Origin: Balneolales bacterium
GTDB lineage: Bacteria > Bacteroidota > Rhodothermia > Balneolales > Balneolaceae
Direction: 5' to 3'
Assembly (NCBI GenBank): GCA_030830725.1
Contig: JAURMN010000119.1
Span: forward strand, 1-13,827
DNA length: 13,827 nt
The notes under the pieces are model-generated. The model saw only the letters and a list, made by a program, of their open reading frames with translations, was not told where the DNA came from and did no database searches. The position numbers and the translations under genes were made by a program. Below, piece after piece: positions 1-9,600 of the stretch; within the stretch, counting starts at the first letter, position 1; every line of letters begins with the position of its first letter.

Positions 1-1794
1 ACGAGCCATCTTTTTATATTCCGGGTTACCGGTTCTGGCAAACTGTAACCACCACATATAATCATTGGCAGGCTCGTTATTGGTCCACATTTGCCATTCA
101 TCCCCATAGTAATAGGTTTTGAAATCACCATAGTTGAGCATCCCATACCAGGGCTCCCAATTTTGATTAAACTTCATCCATTCAAATTTGTAATCCAATC
201 CACGCTCATATTCATCTTTAGGACCTTTGCTCGGCGCCATTTTGCCGAACACTTGCGAATGGGCAAACCAATCAGGTGAGACAACCGCAACAGGCTGATT
301 CAATAAAGCATTGATCTGAGTCTGAGCCTCCTGACCGGAGGACGTATGTTTAGAGGGATAAAAGTTCAAGAATAATTCGGTACTCTTCGCCAGACCTGTC
401 GCAAAATTCGCAATCATCTCGCTATCCATTTCACCATCTTCTCTTGCAAATGAGAGTGGACCAGCTGCAGGAGTCCAACTGTAGGCTATAAGTTGTCCAT
501 CTGCTTCCGAAACAGTCAGCTCTTTGGGGTATTCTTCAAAAAAGGAACTAAATGCGACTCCAATGCCCCATTTTTCATCTTCTAGACGTAACCATCCCGG
601 AGAATGTTCTCCCTTGATGTTCCGGTTACCTGCTGTAAATGAAGCCTCAAATCCATCTGTAAATCTTTCATCTGGAGAACTATTTAGCAGAGGTGGTACT
701 TGTGAAGGATTTGGTCCCATTTGAAGCAGAGATACAACTCCGTTTGGAGATCCTTTTACTGAACCTGTGACCTCGCCAGCCATAGATGGATTCCACCATG
801 ATCCTTCACTTATCGCTGACGTTGCCGTTACATTTTCTGAGAGATTATAAGACATTCTCATCCCTGCAGCCTGAATCTGATCATGAGGCTGTGTCCAACC
901 TGGGTGACCAAGAAGTTCAGATGGATTTAAAAGTTTATCTTTCTGTGTAGCGATTAAGTGATACTCATAACCCTCTTGTGGTTCTGGACTTTTATCTGGT
1001 TTACCGGTATACACAAACGTATGGTCTATTTTGATGTAAGATTTGCCTGCAAAGGCCTGAATTCGCATCAAAAATGGCGCTTTCGGATGGTCCGGGCGAG
1101 AGTAATGATACTCCCCTTCGATCCGGATAATCGCATGCAAAGGCCCACTACCTAGCTCTTTTACAGTGCGAATGACCACAGCTTTAGACACATCTTCCCC
1201 TTCATCATTAACCAGGTCAAGAAATGAACCTCGCCCTGGGATTCCGGTTGCGATGGTTTCAGATTCTTCAAATCCATCTCCATCCAAATCAAGTTGAACC
1301 ATATCCAAAAACCCGCTTCCTGCCGGTGTGTTCATCCAACCGCCACCTTCACCCTTACGAACTACAAAGCGAAGGGGACCTGTATTAACGTCTACTTCTC
1401 CGTTAGGCCGCTGGTTGTTACGAACAGAAAGGGTTTGATCATATAAACGTCCATTTCGAACGTTATCGCCATACTCAACAGAATACCTATCCCCCTCGTC
1501 CGTGAAGAAAAACACCCAAAGCCATTTAATGCTTTCGTCCGCAGGAGCCCACGTTGAGACTTTTGTGATTTGGGAGGCGATTTCTTGGCCATTAGAATTC
1601 AACACGCGTACATGGTCCGGTGAATAGAGTTCTCCCTTTGGAACCGGGACTCCGAAAAGTTGGGGTTGGTCTACTTGGTGATTCGCCACCTTAACCTCAA
1701 TTTTTGTGGATTGAGCGATACTGGCTTCAACAAATCCCAGCCAGAATACCATTGCAAAAAGGAAAAGACCTGCTACAGTGAGTAATGGTTTCAT
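1..1794 (-). CDS. Secreted YetA/exo-rhamnogalacturonan lyase-like protein (partial, C-terminus outside window)
   Basis: An open frame of 598 codons runs from ATG at 1794 off the left edge. The first ~28 residues are a signal peptide (Lys2, hydrophobic core, end near Ala-Gln-Ser), so the product is exported. Residues ~35-100 resemble the N-terminal RIFT-like domain of YetA/PcRGLX proteins: the Gly-Val-Pro-Val-Pro-Lys-Gly-Glu-Leu stretch, then the strand 'IKWLWVFFF' where the family has 'vRWlllDF'. Residues ~535-598 contain 'YGMLNYGDF', 'NNEPANDYMWWLQFARTGN' and further aromatic residues, as in the (alpha/alpha)-barrel domain of that family. B. subtilis YetA and fungal exo-rhamnogalacturonan lyase (PL26) belong here. 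Lyase activity is inferred; catalytic residues were not identified. An in-frame upstream ATG at 1848 overlaps the ROK stop codon as TAATG and would add 18 residues before the signal peptide. The gene is last visible in the MFS-ROK group. Confidence 0.62.
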   Translation of the reverse strand, partial: MKPLLTVAGLFLFAMVFWLGFVEASIAQSTKIEVKVANHQVDQPQLFGVPVPKGELYSPDHVRVLNSNGQEIASQITKVSTWAPADESIKWLWVFFFTDEGDRYSVEYGDNVRNGRLYDQTLSVRNNQRPNGEVDVNTGPLRFVVRKGEGGGWMNTPAGSGFLDMVQLDLDGDGFEESETIATGIPGRGSFLDLVNDEGEDVSKAVVIRTVKELGSGPLHAIIRIEGEYHYSRPDHPKAPFLMRIQAFAGKSYIKIDHTFVYTGKPDKSPEPQEGYEYHLIATQKDKLLNPSELLGHPGWTQPHDQIQAAGMRMSYNLSENVTATSAISEGSWWNPSMAGEVTGSVKGSPNGVVSLLQMGPNPSQVPPLLNSSPDERFTDGFEASFTAGNRNIKGEHSPGWLRLEDEKWGIGVAFSSFFEEYPKELTVSEADGQLIAYSWTPAAGPLSFAREDGEMDSEMIANFATGLAKSTELFLNFYPSKHTSSGQEAQTQINALLNQPVAVVSPDWFAHSQVFGKMAPSKGPKDEYERGLDYKFEWMKFNQNWEPWYGMLNYGDFKTYYYGDEWQMWTNNEPANDYMWWLQFARTGNPEYKKMAR

Positions 1795-1847
1795 CGTGTT
1801 GGATTGAGCACTTAGGGTGCAGGTATGTTTGATAGGTCTCATAACCA

Positions 1848-2720
1848 TTAGGATGTAGTTAGGGTGGCGTCGAGAGCGAGTGCTGCTGCACCCAACACCC
1901 CGGCGTGTTCGACCTGCGATACTTCAATCCGCAGGGTTTGCATGACATTGGTATACGCAAAATCTTGAATAGCTTCCAGCATGGAGTTTTCAAAAAGATG
2001 TAAAGCAGAGGAAATCGATCCACCAAGCACGATAAGATCGGGATCATAAGCATAAAGAACCGCTTTGATACCCTCTCCTACATGGGTTCCAAATTCTGCG
2101 AAAAGCCTCAAAGATTCAGTATCCCCTTTTAAAGCTTTTTGGTAAACTTCTGGCCCCTTTTCCGAGTAGTGGCGTTCAAAAAACTGACCGGAACAATAGT
2201 GCTCAAGGATTGAATCTTTGTAGGGGAGCATACCCACCTCTCCGGCTCCACAATGTGCACCGGAATAAAGCTTTCCATTGAGGATTAACCCGGATCCAAA
2301 TCCGGTACCCAGGATAAGGCCTACCATTGAATTCACATTACGACCCGCTCCGAAGTATTTTTCGCCAAGGGCAAAGCAGTTCGCATCATTATTGATATAA
2401 ACCGATATACCAAATAGATCCGAAAGCATGGAGGCAAGGGGGACCTCCTTCCAAGAGGGTATATTTTGCACATCATAGACGATGCCTCTTACAGGATCAA
2501 CCACACTCGGTACTCCGATTCCAATACTTTTTGTTTCTGAGGTAACCACTTTCTCGAGTTGGGTAATAAGCTGATGGATCAGATCATTAGGTTCAGTTGT
2601 ATTGAGGATGGGAGCTGATTCAAGGTGAATGATTGACCCGTTTTCAATACGAGCACTTCGTACATTTGTTGCACCCAAATCTACACCGATAAGTCCGCTA
2701 AACTTCTCCATTGCTCTCAT
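1848..2720 (-). CDS. ROK-family sugar kinase without the canonical zinc motif
   Basis: This is a cytoplasmic ATP-dependent sugar kinase of the ROK family (290 aa, usual length ~290-320). Visible motifs are the phosphate-binding DLGATN at residues 14-19, NDAN with the likely catalytic Asp112, the GTGFGSG loop at 138-144, and GAGEVGM at 158-164. Canonical ROK kinases have a His after the GE-x-G motif and a CxCGxxGCxE zinc cluster about ten residues later. Here Met164 replaces the His and only one Cys (C176, in 'CSGQFFE') remains, so zinc is probably not bound. ROK members phosphorylate glucose, GlcNAc, ManNAc, fructose and others; the substrate is not readable here. It is unlikely to be a ROK repressor because there is no N-terminal helix-turn-helix. 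The start may be Met1 (2720) or Met4 (2711). It follows the MFS gene by 13 bases and is presumably co-transcribed with it. Confidence 0.9.
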   Translation of the reverse strand: MRAMEKFSGLIGVDLGATNVRSARIENGSIIHLESAPILNTTEPNDLIHQLITQLEKVVTSETKSIGIGVPSVVDPVRGIVYDVQNIPSWKEVPLASMLSDLFGISVYINNDANCFALGEKYFGAGRNVNSMVGLILGTGFGSGLILNGKLYSGAHCGAGEVGMLPYKDSILEHYCSGQFFERHYSEKGPEVYQKALKGDTESLRLFAEFGTHVGEGIKAVLYAYDPDLIVLGGSISSALHLFENSMLEAIQDFAYTNVMQTLRIEVSQVEHAGVLGAAALALDATLTTS

Positions 2721-2733
2721 CGTCTCTTAAACT

Positions 2734-3984
2734 CTAGGCATCACTCTTTGAAAACAGGTCGATGGTTTTGTTACGAATAATCGGTTTCGCCCAAAACCCG
2801 ATCGAAAGGATATAACCAAGGGCGAGAAGCACAAATAACATTCCGTTACGTAGCCCAAACGCATCCCCAAGAGAGCCAACAATAAGAGGAAATACTGCTC
2901 CTCCGAAAATTCCTGTAACTAATATCCCAGAAAATGACCCATGATGTTCTTCAACCGAGTTTAATGCCAGTGAAAATATAATTGGATACATCACAGCAGA
3001 AAGAAAGCCTATCGCTGGAAAAGCCCATAATGCAGTTTCCCCACTTCCAAACAGAGCCAGCAAGAAAGAGATGATAGCGCCGGAAGTAAACGTGACTAAT
3101 ACCAATTTACTATCGAGTACTTTGAGTAAGAAGAGGCCCAATAAGGTGCCGGCGGTCATCATTCCCCAGAACCTTGAGACAGTAGTGGCTCCTACAGTCT
3201 GTGGATCATAACCGTGGGTTGTAGAAAGAAATTCTGATATCCAATTCGCGATTCCCTGTTCTGCACCTACGTAACAAAAAATGCCGAAGAAAAAGGCAAT
3301 GACTGTTTTATTTCGTAATAACTCAACGTGAACCGCCAAAGGACCAGGACGCTCATCTTCCTGAAGTTCTACCTTCGGGAATTTTGAAACAGCAATAATC
3401 GCAACCATAGCTAATGAAACCACCGCAAATATCCAGTAAAGGGACACCCATGGTAACTCAGATGGAACCAGTCGATCCAACGTGGCCAAAAGAGCACCTT
3501 GTCCTTCTGAACCAATGTTCAGGACTAAATAGGAATAAACAAGAGGGCTTAAAAAAGAAGCTAGTCCAAAAAAGAGCTGACCGATTACCGAATTAAAGGC
3601 AAAGTGCTCTTCTCCACCAGCTGCACGAAGAAGTGGATTAATCACCACCTGTAACATCGCCATTCCTGATCCGATCAAAAATAGGGATCCGACGGCTACC
3701 AGATATGATGGAAACAATCCGAAAAACAATGCTCCGCCAAAAGCGACAAGGAATGCTAGAATCATCACTTTTTTTTCTCCAAGTATCTCAATCAACATCC
3801 CCGAAGGAATCGACATCACCCCATACGCGATAAAAAAGGCAAATGGCAAAAGGGCAACCAAGGTAAGACTCAAATCAAAATCTTCGATGATTTGTGGGAC
3901 CAATGGCCCGATGATATTGGTCAAAAACGAGATGACAAAAAAAGTGAGTAGAATCAGAGCAACTAAACTATAGCTTCTTTTCAT
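2734..3984 (-). CDS. MFS sugar transporter, FucP/FHS-like
   Basis: A 416-residue, very hydrophobic protein with about 12 membrane helices, the normal size for the major facilitator superfamily. The stretch 'GSGMAMLQVVINPLLRAAGG' in the first half resembles the FHS (fucose/glucose/galactose:H+ symporter) signature, in which a Leu-Gln pair is followed by Asn-Pro. The loop 'SIPSGMLIEILGEKKVM' between helices 2 and 3 corresponds to the MFS motif A region. The likely role is proton-coupled import of a mono- or small oligosaccharide across the inner membrane, feeding the ROK kinase encoded 13 bases downstream. The sugar is not determinable. The ATG at 3984 directly precedes the first helix after a short Lys-Arg n-region. 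A promoter and a palindromic operator candidate lie just upstream, so this is probably the first gene of an MFS-ROK-YetA-like transcript. Confidence 0.88.
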   Translation of the reverse strand: MKRSYSLVALILLTFFVISFLTNIIGPLVPQIIEDFDLSLTLVALLPFAFFIAYGVMSIPSGMLIEILGEKKVMILAFLVAFGGALFFGLFPSYLVAVGSLFLIGSGMAMLQVVINPLLRAAGGEEHFAFNSVIGQLFFGLASFLSPLVYSYLVLNIGSEGQGALLATLDRLVPSELPWVSLYWIFAVVSLAMVAIIAVSKFPKVELQEDERPGPLAVHVELLRNKTVIAFFFGIFCYVGAEQGIANWISEFLSTTHGYDPQTVGATTVSRFWGMMTAGTLLGLFLLKVLDSKLVLVTFTSGAIISFLLALFGSGETALWAFPAIGFLSAVMYPIIFSLALNSVEEHHGSFSGILVTGIFGGAVFPLIVGSLGDAFGLRNGMLFVLLALGYILSIGFWAKPIIRNKTIDLFSKSDA

Positions 3985-4006
3985 GGCAGATATTTTCCTT
4001 TGCTTT

Positions 4007-4020
4007 TCAAAACGATTTGA
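4007..4020. promoter_or_regulatory. Candidate LacI/GalR-type operator
   Basis: The 14-base sequence TCAAAACGATTTGA is a palindrome with one mismatched pair (A/A) and a central CG, the general form of LacI/GalR-family operators. It lies 22 bases upstream of the MFS start codon and just downstream of the proposed promoter, where a bound repressor would block elongation. No LacI gene is present in the window, so the regulator is inferred only. Confidence 0.35.
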
Positions 4021-4030
4021 TCTAGGACGA

Positions 4031-4061
4031 TCTATTTACTACACCTTATGTATACTTCAAA
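4031..4061 (-). promoter_or_regulatory. Candidate Bacteroidota-type promoter for the MFS-ROK-YetA group
   Basis: On the minus strand TTTG (4061-4058) is followed after 19 bases by TAAATAGA (4038-4031), a partial match to the Bacteroidota -33 TTTG / -7 TAnnTTTG pattern. The predicted start of transcription near 4024 would place the palindrome at 4007-4020 at about +4 to +17. The -7 match is weak. The -33 element begins one base after the U-tract of the upstream terminator. Confidence 0.3.
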
Positions 4062-4062
4062 T

Positions 4063-4104
4063 AAAAAAGGGGCATCCATCCTTTGCAGGTCAGAGTACCC
4101 CCTT
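4063..4104 (-). terminator. Probable intrinsic terminator after the PIG-L deacetylase gene
   Basis: On the minus strand AAGGGG (4104-4099) can pair with CCCCTT (4072-4067), the 3' arm running straight into a T-rich tract (4068-4063). The loop is long (26 bases) but contains a small internal CCT/AGG hairpin with a GCAA loop. The placement 30 bases after the deacetylase stop codon fits the end of that transcript. Confidence 0.45.
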
Positions 4105-4133
4105 GATATTCACTCTTTATGGAATATGATGAT

Positions 4134-5069
4134 TTAGTTCTGGAACATTGGGAAAATCTTACGGATTTCCTCTTCTGTGGGCTGCTTACCGTATTCGCAG
4201 ATTTCGAAAGATTCAGCATGTTTAAAGCTGTTTCCCTTCTCAGCACCATACCACTTCACAAGACCAGAACGTTGCTCATCTGACACACGGCTCCATTGGG
4301 TACGACGATCCATCATCCACTGAACACGTGCTTCGGATGTCTCAGGTACTTCATCAAGATTTCCGCCTACCCATGGAAGCCACTCATACATTTGAGAAAC
4401 GTGCGCATCGAGTCCAAGTACTTTGGTCTCAAGGACTTCGTCAATGCCAACCACGATATCATGGCTAAATGGATTTGGTTTTTGGAATCCATCCGACATA
4501 TAGAGGAAAACTGGGTTTTTGGTGAGCGGTGGGGTATCTGGAGTTACGTTTGGAACCACTACCATGTAAGCCGCATCTTGAACGAGTACACCGGCATAAC
4601 GGTGATCTGGATGGTAATCATTTGGGCGAAGACCTAACACCACATCGGCATTCCAATTTCGAATTTCACGAATTACCTGTTGGCGAATATGAAGTTCAGG
4701 GAGTAATTCACCATCATGATTATCCAGTACTTTATACTCATCTATTCCAAGTCTGCGTGCAGCCTCCTGAGCTTCAGCGCGACGGCGACGAGCCAATGCT
4801 CCCCCACCTTCAGATTGGTGACCAGCATCCCCACTTGTAATGGAGAGAAATTTCACGGCATGGCCAGCTTTTGCCATTAGCGCCGCGGTCCCGCCCATTT
4901 TTGAGTCTGCGTCATCCGGATGTGCAAAAACTGCGATCACCCGAAGACGTCCATCTTCCTGATCTGCACGTGATACATTCCCATTTTGGGCACTTGCTGA
5001 GTTGATAAGGGTAAAGCTAAAAAGTACAACAGCGAATAAGCTGAAGATAGTAATTCGAATTGCTTTCAT
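4134..5069 (-). CDS. Secreted PIG-L/LmbE-family zinc deacetylase
   Basis: This 311-residue protein has a signal peptide (cleavage expected near 'SASA', residue 27) and then a PIG-L/LmbE fold. The family hydrolyses N-acetyl groups from GlcNAc-type sugars or related small molecules using one zinc ion. The hallmarks are 'FAHPDDADSKMGG', with metal-binding His50, Asp52 and Asp53 (the latter two near or at the general base), and 'DYHPDHRYAG', with the third zinc ligand in HPDH (residues 153-156). The Arg-rich helix 'ALARRRRAEAQEAARRLG' between them is typical of the family. Export sets it apart from the cytoplasmic members that make mycothiol or bacillithiol and fits trimming of an acetylated glycan in the periplasm or at the cell surface. 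It lies downstream of susD but beyond a strong terminator, so it may be expressed at a lower level than susCD or from its own promoter. Confidence 0.92.
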   Translation of the reverse strand: MKAIRITIFSLFAVVLFSFTLINSASAQNGNVSRADQEDGRLRVIAVFAHPDDADSKMGGTAALMAKAGHAVKFLSITSGDAGHQSEGGGALARRRRAEAQEAARRLGIDEYKVLDNHDGELLPELHIRQQVIREIRNWNADVVLGLRPNDYHPDHRYAGVLVQDAAYMVVVPNVTPDTPPLTKNPVFLYMSDGFQKPNPFSHDIVVGIDEVLETKVLGLDAHVSQMYEWLPWVGGNLDEVPETSEARVQWMMDRRTQWSRVSDEQRSGLVKWYGAEKGNSFKHAESFEICEYGKQPTEEEIRKIFPMFQN

Positions 5070-5107
5070 GAGTCGAACTCGATTTGGTTGATCGTTACGG
5101 AGTTTGG

Positions 5108-5140
5108 AAAAATCAGAGTGGATATTCCACCACTCTGATT
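5108..5140 (-). terminator. Strong hairpin terminator after susD
   Basis: A perfect 11-base stem, AATCAGAGTGG (5111-5121) against CCACTCTGATT (5130-5140), closes an 8-base loop. On the minus strand the 3' arm ends in TTTTT (5112-5108). On the plus strand the hairpin is followed by TTAACTTTTT, so it could also stop leftward-to-rightward transcription. It sits between the susD stop codon and the deacetylase start. Confidence 0.82.
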
Positions 5141-5203
5141 AACTTTTTAACACTACGAAGCGAGTGCTCTGAAGAATCGCACACATCGCTTAAGAGAGAT
5201 TTT

Positions 5204-6589
5204 TTAATGTTCGGGATTCTGAGTCATCGCATCTGGAGCAACATCAATCTGACTCTGCGGAATTGGGAAGAGCAGAGTGACATCGTTCTGTGAAATCGAC
5301 AAATGGGTCGCCATGACGGACTTGGCCTTACCTGCACGAAGAAGGTCTGCCCAACGCTTATTCTCAAACGCGAACTCTACTCTGCGTTCTTGAAGAAGTT
5401 GATCCGCATACACACCATCCGCAGCGCTAATTGGAGCTAAACCGGCACGTGCACGAACCTGGTTAATCAAACCATACCCTTCGTTTCCAGCACCCAAAGC
5501 TTCAGCCAGATTTAAAAGAACTTCCGCATAACGGATTTCCATCCAATTTACACCGGAATCACCTGCACCAAATGGATCACCATCATATTTACGAACCCAT
5601 GGATTTGCCGGATCCGTAATATTTAGTGTTCCTTCTAAGCGTGCATCTCCTTCTTCATAAATAGAGACAAAATCAGGAAGCACATCCTGTGGGGCGATTC
5701 CACCCCCAACACCGCCACCTAAACCATTTGGGGTGAACATATCGACATAAGCACTACCTTCGCCAAGTCCACCTTTGATAAATTGCACTTCAAAAATGGA
5801 TTCGGCATTGAATTCGTTGGCTTCACCCCAGATATCTGCATAGTTATCAAGCAATTGATATTGATTTGACGTAATAACTGCACGAAGTGCAATTGCCGCA
5901 TCTGATGCTTTTCCGTTTGTCAGGTATACACGTCCAAGAAGTGCATTTGCAGCGCCCGAGGTAGCTCGACCACGATTCGCCCCGGTAGCCGTTGCAGGGA
6001 GTAAAGATGCTGCCGTTTTTAGATCTGTTTCTATCTGGTCATAGATTTCAGATGCACCTTTTTGAACCACTTTCACATTTGGAGTTGTGGCCTCTTCAAA
6101 TTGGAAAGGAATATTGCCAAAAATCACAGCCATGTGATAATAGAGTAGGGAGCGAATAAAAAGTGCTTCCCCTTTAATTCGATTCCGTACCTCTTCACTT
6201 GTGAATTCCGCCGCGTCTATACGAGATAAGATTGTATTCGCTCGGGCGATTCCTTCATAAGAATCCTCCCATGTGGTGCGTAGTTCACTGGCTGTAGCGA
6301 TTTCAGTAAAGGTGTCTATTGCTTCAAGAGTCGCGGCAAGACCTGTTGCCCCTCCACCATTTGCTGCATTATCCGCCCTCATCTCCATCATCAGGACATA
6401 GTTGACTCCAAACGTACCTTTGGATTGGAGCGCGTCGTATGCACCGCGAATGGCGACTTCGAAATCACCTTGATTTTGGTAGAAACTACCAGTATTCCGT
6501 TCTGAGATCGGACTCAGTAACGTAAAATCATCGGAACAGGCCGTAAAGACCAGTACCGGAATCAGCAATAAAAGAATTCGTTTTTTCAT
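5204..6589 (-). CDS. SusD/RagB-family outer-membrane nutrient-binding lipoprotein
   Basis: A 461-residue surface lipoprotein that captures substrate and acts as the lid of the neighbouring SusC barrel. The N-terminus has Lys-Lys-Arg, a hydrophobic core and a lipobox ending at Cys18. The mature start Cys-Ser-Asp-Asp-Phe is acidic, as in the Bacteroidota lipoprotein export signal for surface display. Typical SusD features follow: 'ERNTGSFYQNQGDFEVAIRG' at residues ~30-49, then the helical repeat region 'IKGEALFIRSLLYYHMAVIFG' near residues 138-158, and the C-terminal 'VNWMEIRYAEVLLNLAEA', 'INQVRARAGL' and 'LQERRVEFAFENKRWADLLR' (residues ~340-430). The length is somewhat below the usual 500-600. 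The gene follows susC by 43 bases on the same transcript. The ligand cannot be read from the sequence. Confidence 0.95.
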   Translation of the reverse strand: MKKRILLLLIPVLVFTACSDDFTLLSPISERNTGSFYQNQGDFEVAIRGAYDALQSKGTFGVNYVLMMEMRADNAANGGGATGLAATLEAIDTFTEIATASELRTTWEDSYEGIARANTILSRIDAAEFTSEEVRNRIKGEALFIRSLLYYHMAVIFGNIPFQFEEATTPNVKVVQKGASEIYDQIETDLKTAASLLPATATGANRGRATSGAANALLGRVYLTNGKASDAAIALRAVITSNQYQLLDNYADIWGEANEFNAESIFEVQFIKGGLGEGSAYVDMFTPNGLGGGVGGGIAPQDVLPDFVSIYEEGDARLEGTLNITDPANPWVRKYDGDPFGAGDSGVNWMEIRYAEVLLNLAEALGAGNEGYGLINQVRARAGLAPISAADGVYADQLLQERRVEFAFENKRWADLLRAGKAKSVMATHLSISQNDVTLLFPIPQSQIDVAPDAMTQNPEH

Positions 6590-6632
6590 GTTTCGTTTCC
6601 TTTGTTACGCTTTTGTTGCGTTAGGGTTCTGG

Positions 6633-9600
6633 TCAGAAGGATATATCTATACCCATTTGAATTGTACGGGATAATGGATACGCACCGTAATCCTCTCCCG
6701 GAGTCAAACTGTTTCCAGCCTGGAGACTCACTTCTGGGTTAAATCCGACATAGTCTGTCCAGATGGCTAGGTTATTCACAGCCATATAGACTCTAGCACG
6801 ATTTACCTTATTCTGGAGAATCGAGTTTGGAAGATTATATCCTAAAGATAGATTCTTGATCTTGATATAACTTCCGTCCTCAATGAAGTAGGAGGAAACT
6901 CGTTGATTATTCCCGTGAGTTGCTGACAATCTATCTGCACGAGGGTGCTCTCCATTACCAGGCTGACTTTCAGATATCCAACGATCATTCAATACCGCGT
7001 AGGAATTGAAGTTTGCCTCTCCATTTTTTAAGTGACGGGAAGTAAGATTCATCACCTCACGCCCCTCAACACCTTGAATGAAGATGCTCAGATCGAAGTT
7101 TTTGTAATTAAATCGGTTGGTAATTCCATACGTGAAGTCAGGATGATAACTACCAATGATCGTTCGATCATCAGGAGTAATTTTACCATCTCCGTTGATA
7201 TCTTTGAACTTCAAGTCACCTGGGCGTGCAGCAGGAGCCTGTGTATCGATCGGTGAATTATCAATGTCAGCTTGATTCTGATAGATTCCATCCACTACAT
7301 ATCCATAGTAGCTACCGATCGCTTCTCCAATCATCGTAATGTGAGCTGTAAATGCAGCTCCAGCACTTAGAATTGGATCTCCTTCAGGACCAAGCTTAGT
7401 AACTTCATTATTATTTTTAGCAAAGTTGAAGTCTGTTGACCACTGAAATTCACCTGTGGTGTTTCTCGTTGTCAAGCTGAATTCAAAACCATTATTTTGA
7501 ACTTCTCCAATGTTTTGAAGCGCCGTTGAGAAACCAGTCGATGCCGGGACCGTTACGAAAAGAAGCAGATCTTCTGTACGGCTTTGATAAGCATCAATCG
7601 AACCATAGATTCGGTCACTTAACAGAGCGAAGTCCAATCCAAAGTTGGTTTGATAGGTGGTTTCCCAGGTCAGTTCACTATTACCGAAGGTGATTGGACC
7701 TGTACCACTTTGCTCAGTTCCGCCCATTGGGTAATTCGCCTCTCCCAATAGACCGATGGAACCATAGTTCGGGATCAGGAAGTTACCCGTAACACCGTAA
7801 CTTGTTCGGAATTTAAGTTCATTAAACAGATCTTGATCTGCCATGAAATCTTCTTCTGTCATTCTCCAACCAAGGGAGAAGGATGGGAAGATCCCCGTTT
7901 GATTATCAGCCCCGAAGCGGGAAGAGCGGTCAGAGCGTAGAGTCGCTGTCAGTAGGTATTTCGACTTATACGCATAGTTGACTCGACCTAATGCTGATGC
8001 AAGACTCCACTCCTCTTTTGATTGAGTCCCACCTGTAAGCAGACCACCATTAATGGTGGTGACCTGATCATCCGGGAAGTTCTGGGCAATCATTACCATT
8101 TTATTGTCTTGCTGTTTCTGAGCGGTGTACCCTGCAACAACATTTAGGGAGTGATCACCAAAGTCATTGGTGTAATTGACCGTATTTTCCCATAACCAAT
8201 TGAAACTGTCAGCAGAACTGGCCTGAGCATATGGGTTACCTTTCGTCTGATTTCTGTAAAGGAATTCATTGCCTTGGTAATAATTCTGTTGATAATTCTC
8301 TAAGTCATATCCTAACAGAGTTTTAAAGGTCAGGTTGTCCATAATGTTATACTCACCAAAGACATTACCGAATACACGGTTGTTCTTAATGTCTTCACTG
8401 ATGTACTTCATAATCGCAAGCGGGTTACTCGCTGTAGTCGTTCCACCACCTAAGTGAGACGTGTTGTCTAACTGGTTGATCGTTCCGTCATCGTTATAAG
8501 GTTTTACAACTGGAGAGTGAACCAACGCGGAATAGATAACTCCTGGAGGTGTTCCGAAATAAGGTGCATTCGCTGGAAGACGATCGTGCTGTGTCAAGGC
8601 TGCATTCACACCTAGTCCAATTTTAAGACGATCAGCCATTGTATGGCCCAGGTTCACCTTTACAGTATAACGATCGAATTCAGATCCTTCAATGATCCCT
8701 TCCTGATTTAAATAACCTGCAGAGAAGAAGTAATTTGAATTCTGAGTTCCACCGCTCACCGAGACATCATAGTTTTGCATGGTGGATGAACTTAGCACCA
8801 GATCCAACCAGTCGGTATCCGTACCATCCCAGTTCACATACTTCTCAGGAATGAGATAGTTGGCCACATTTGGGCGACCGGCGTTATTATCTGGATTGTA
8901 TAGTGGATTCTCAGGACGTTTACCCATTTCAATATCCTGTAGATAGGCATTGTTACGAGAATCTTTGGTATAGGCAATCAACTCTTCTGAATTCATCAGA
9001 TCAGGAGTGTTAAATGCACTGGAAACCCCTGCATACGTACTGAAATTCACTCTAGGCTTGCCTGCCTGACCTTTCTTGGTGGTAATCAGAATCACACCGT
9101 TCGATCCACGAGATCCATAAATCGCAGCTGCAGACGCATCCTTCAGCACTTCAATAGATGCAATGTCGTTTGGATTAATGGTCGCCAACGGGTTCACTTT
9201 TGGTGGCTGGAAGGAAGCTCTTTGCTGAGAAAGTGCAGGTTGCAGATCGGTATTTTTGGTGATCGGCACTCCATCAATCACAAACAATGGCTCATTTCCG
9301 GCTGAAATCGAACCTGTACCACGAATGGTGATTTGTGGAGTCGCTCCTGGCTCACCAGTAGATTCAGCTACGTTCACCCCTGCCAAGCGTCCTTGAAGAG
9401 CGTTTTCAAAACTGGATACTGGTACACCTTGAATTTCTTCTACGCGAATCGATCCAACAGAACCGGTAACCTCGGTTCTTTGCTGAGTACCATAACCAAC
9501 CACGACAACATCTTCAAGAGCAACTAAATCTGGTTGGAGCGCGATATTGAAAAGAGTTCTTCCAGCAACAGGGACTTCCTGTGTGATATATCCCACATAG

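Noticed and set aside
4296..4840. Two overlapping plus-strand open frames of ~100 codons
   Set aside because: Both are antisense shadows of the PIG-L deacetylase gene; their composition is His/Pro-rich and domain-free.
6605..6621. ACGC-N7-GCGT dyad between susC and susD
   Set aside because: A 4-base stem is too short to call a hairpin, and no T-run follows.
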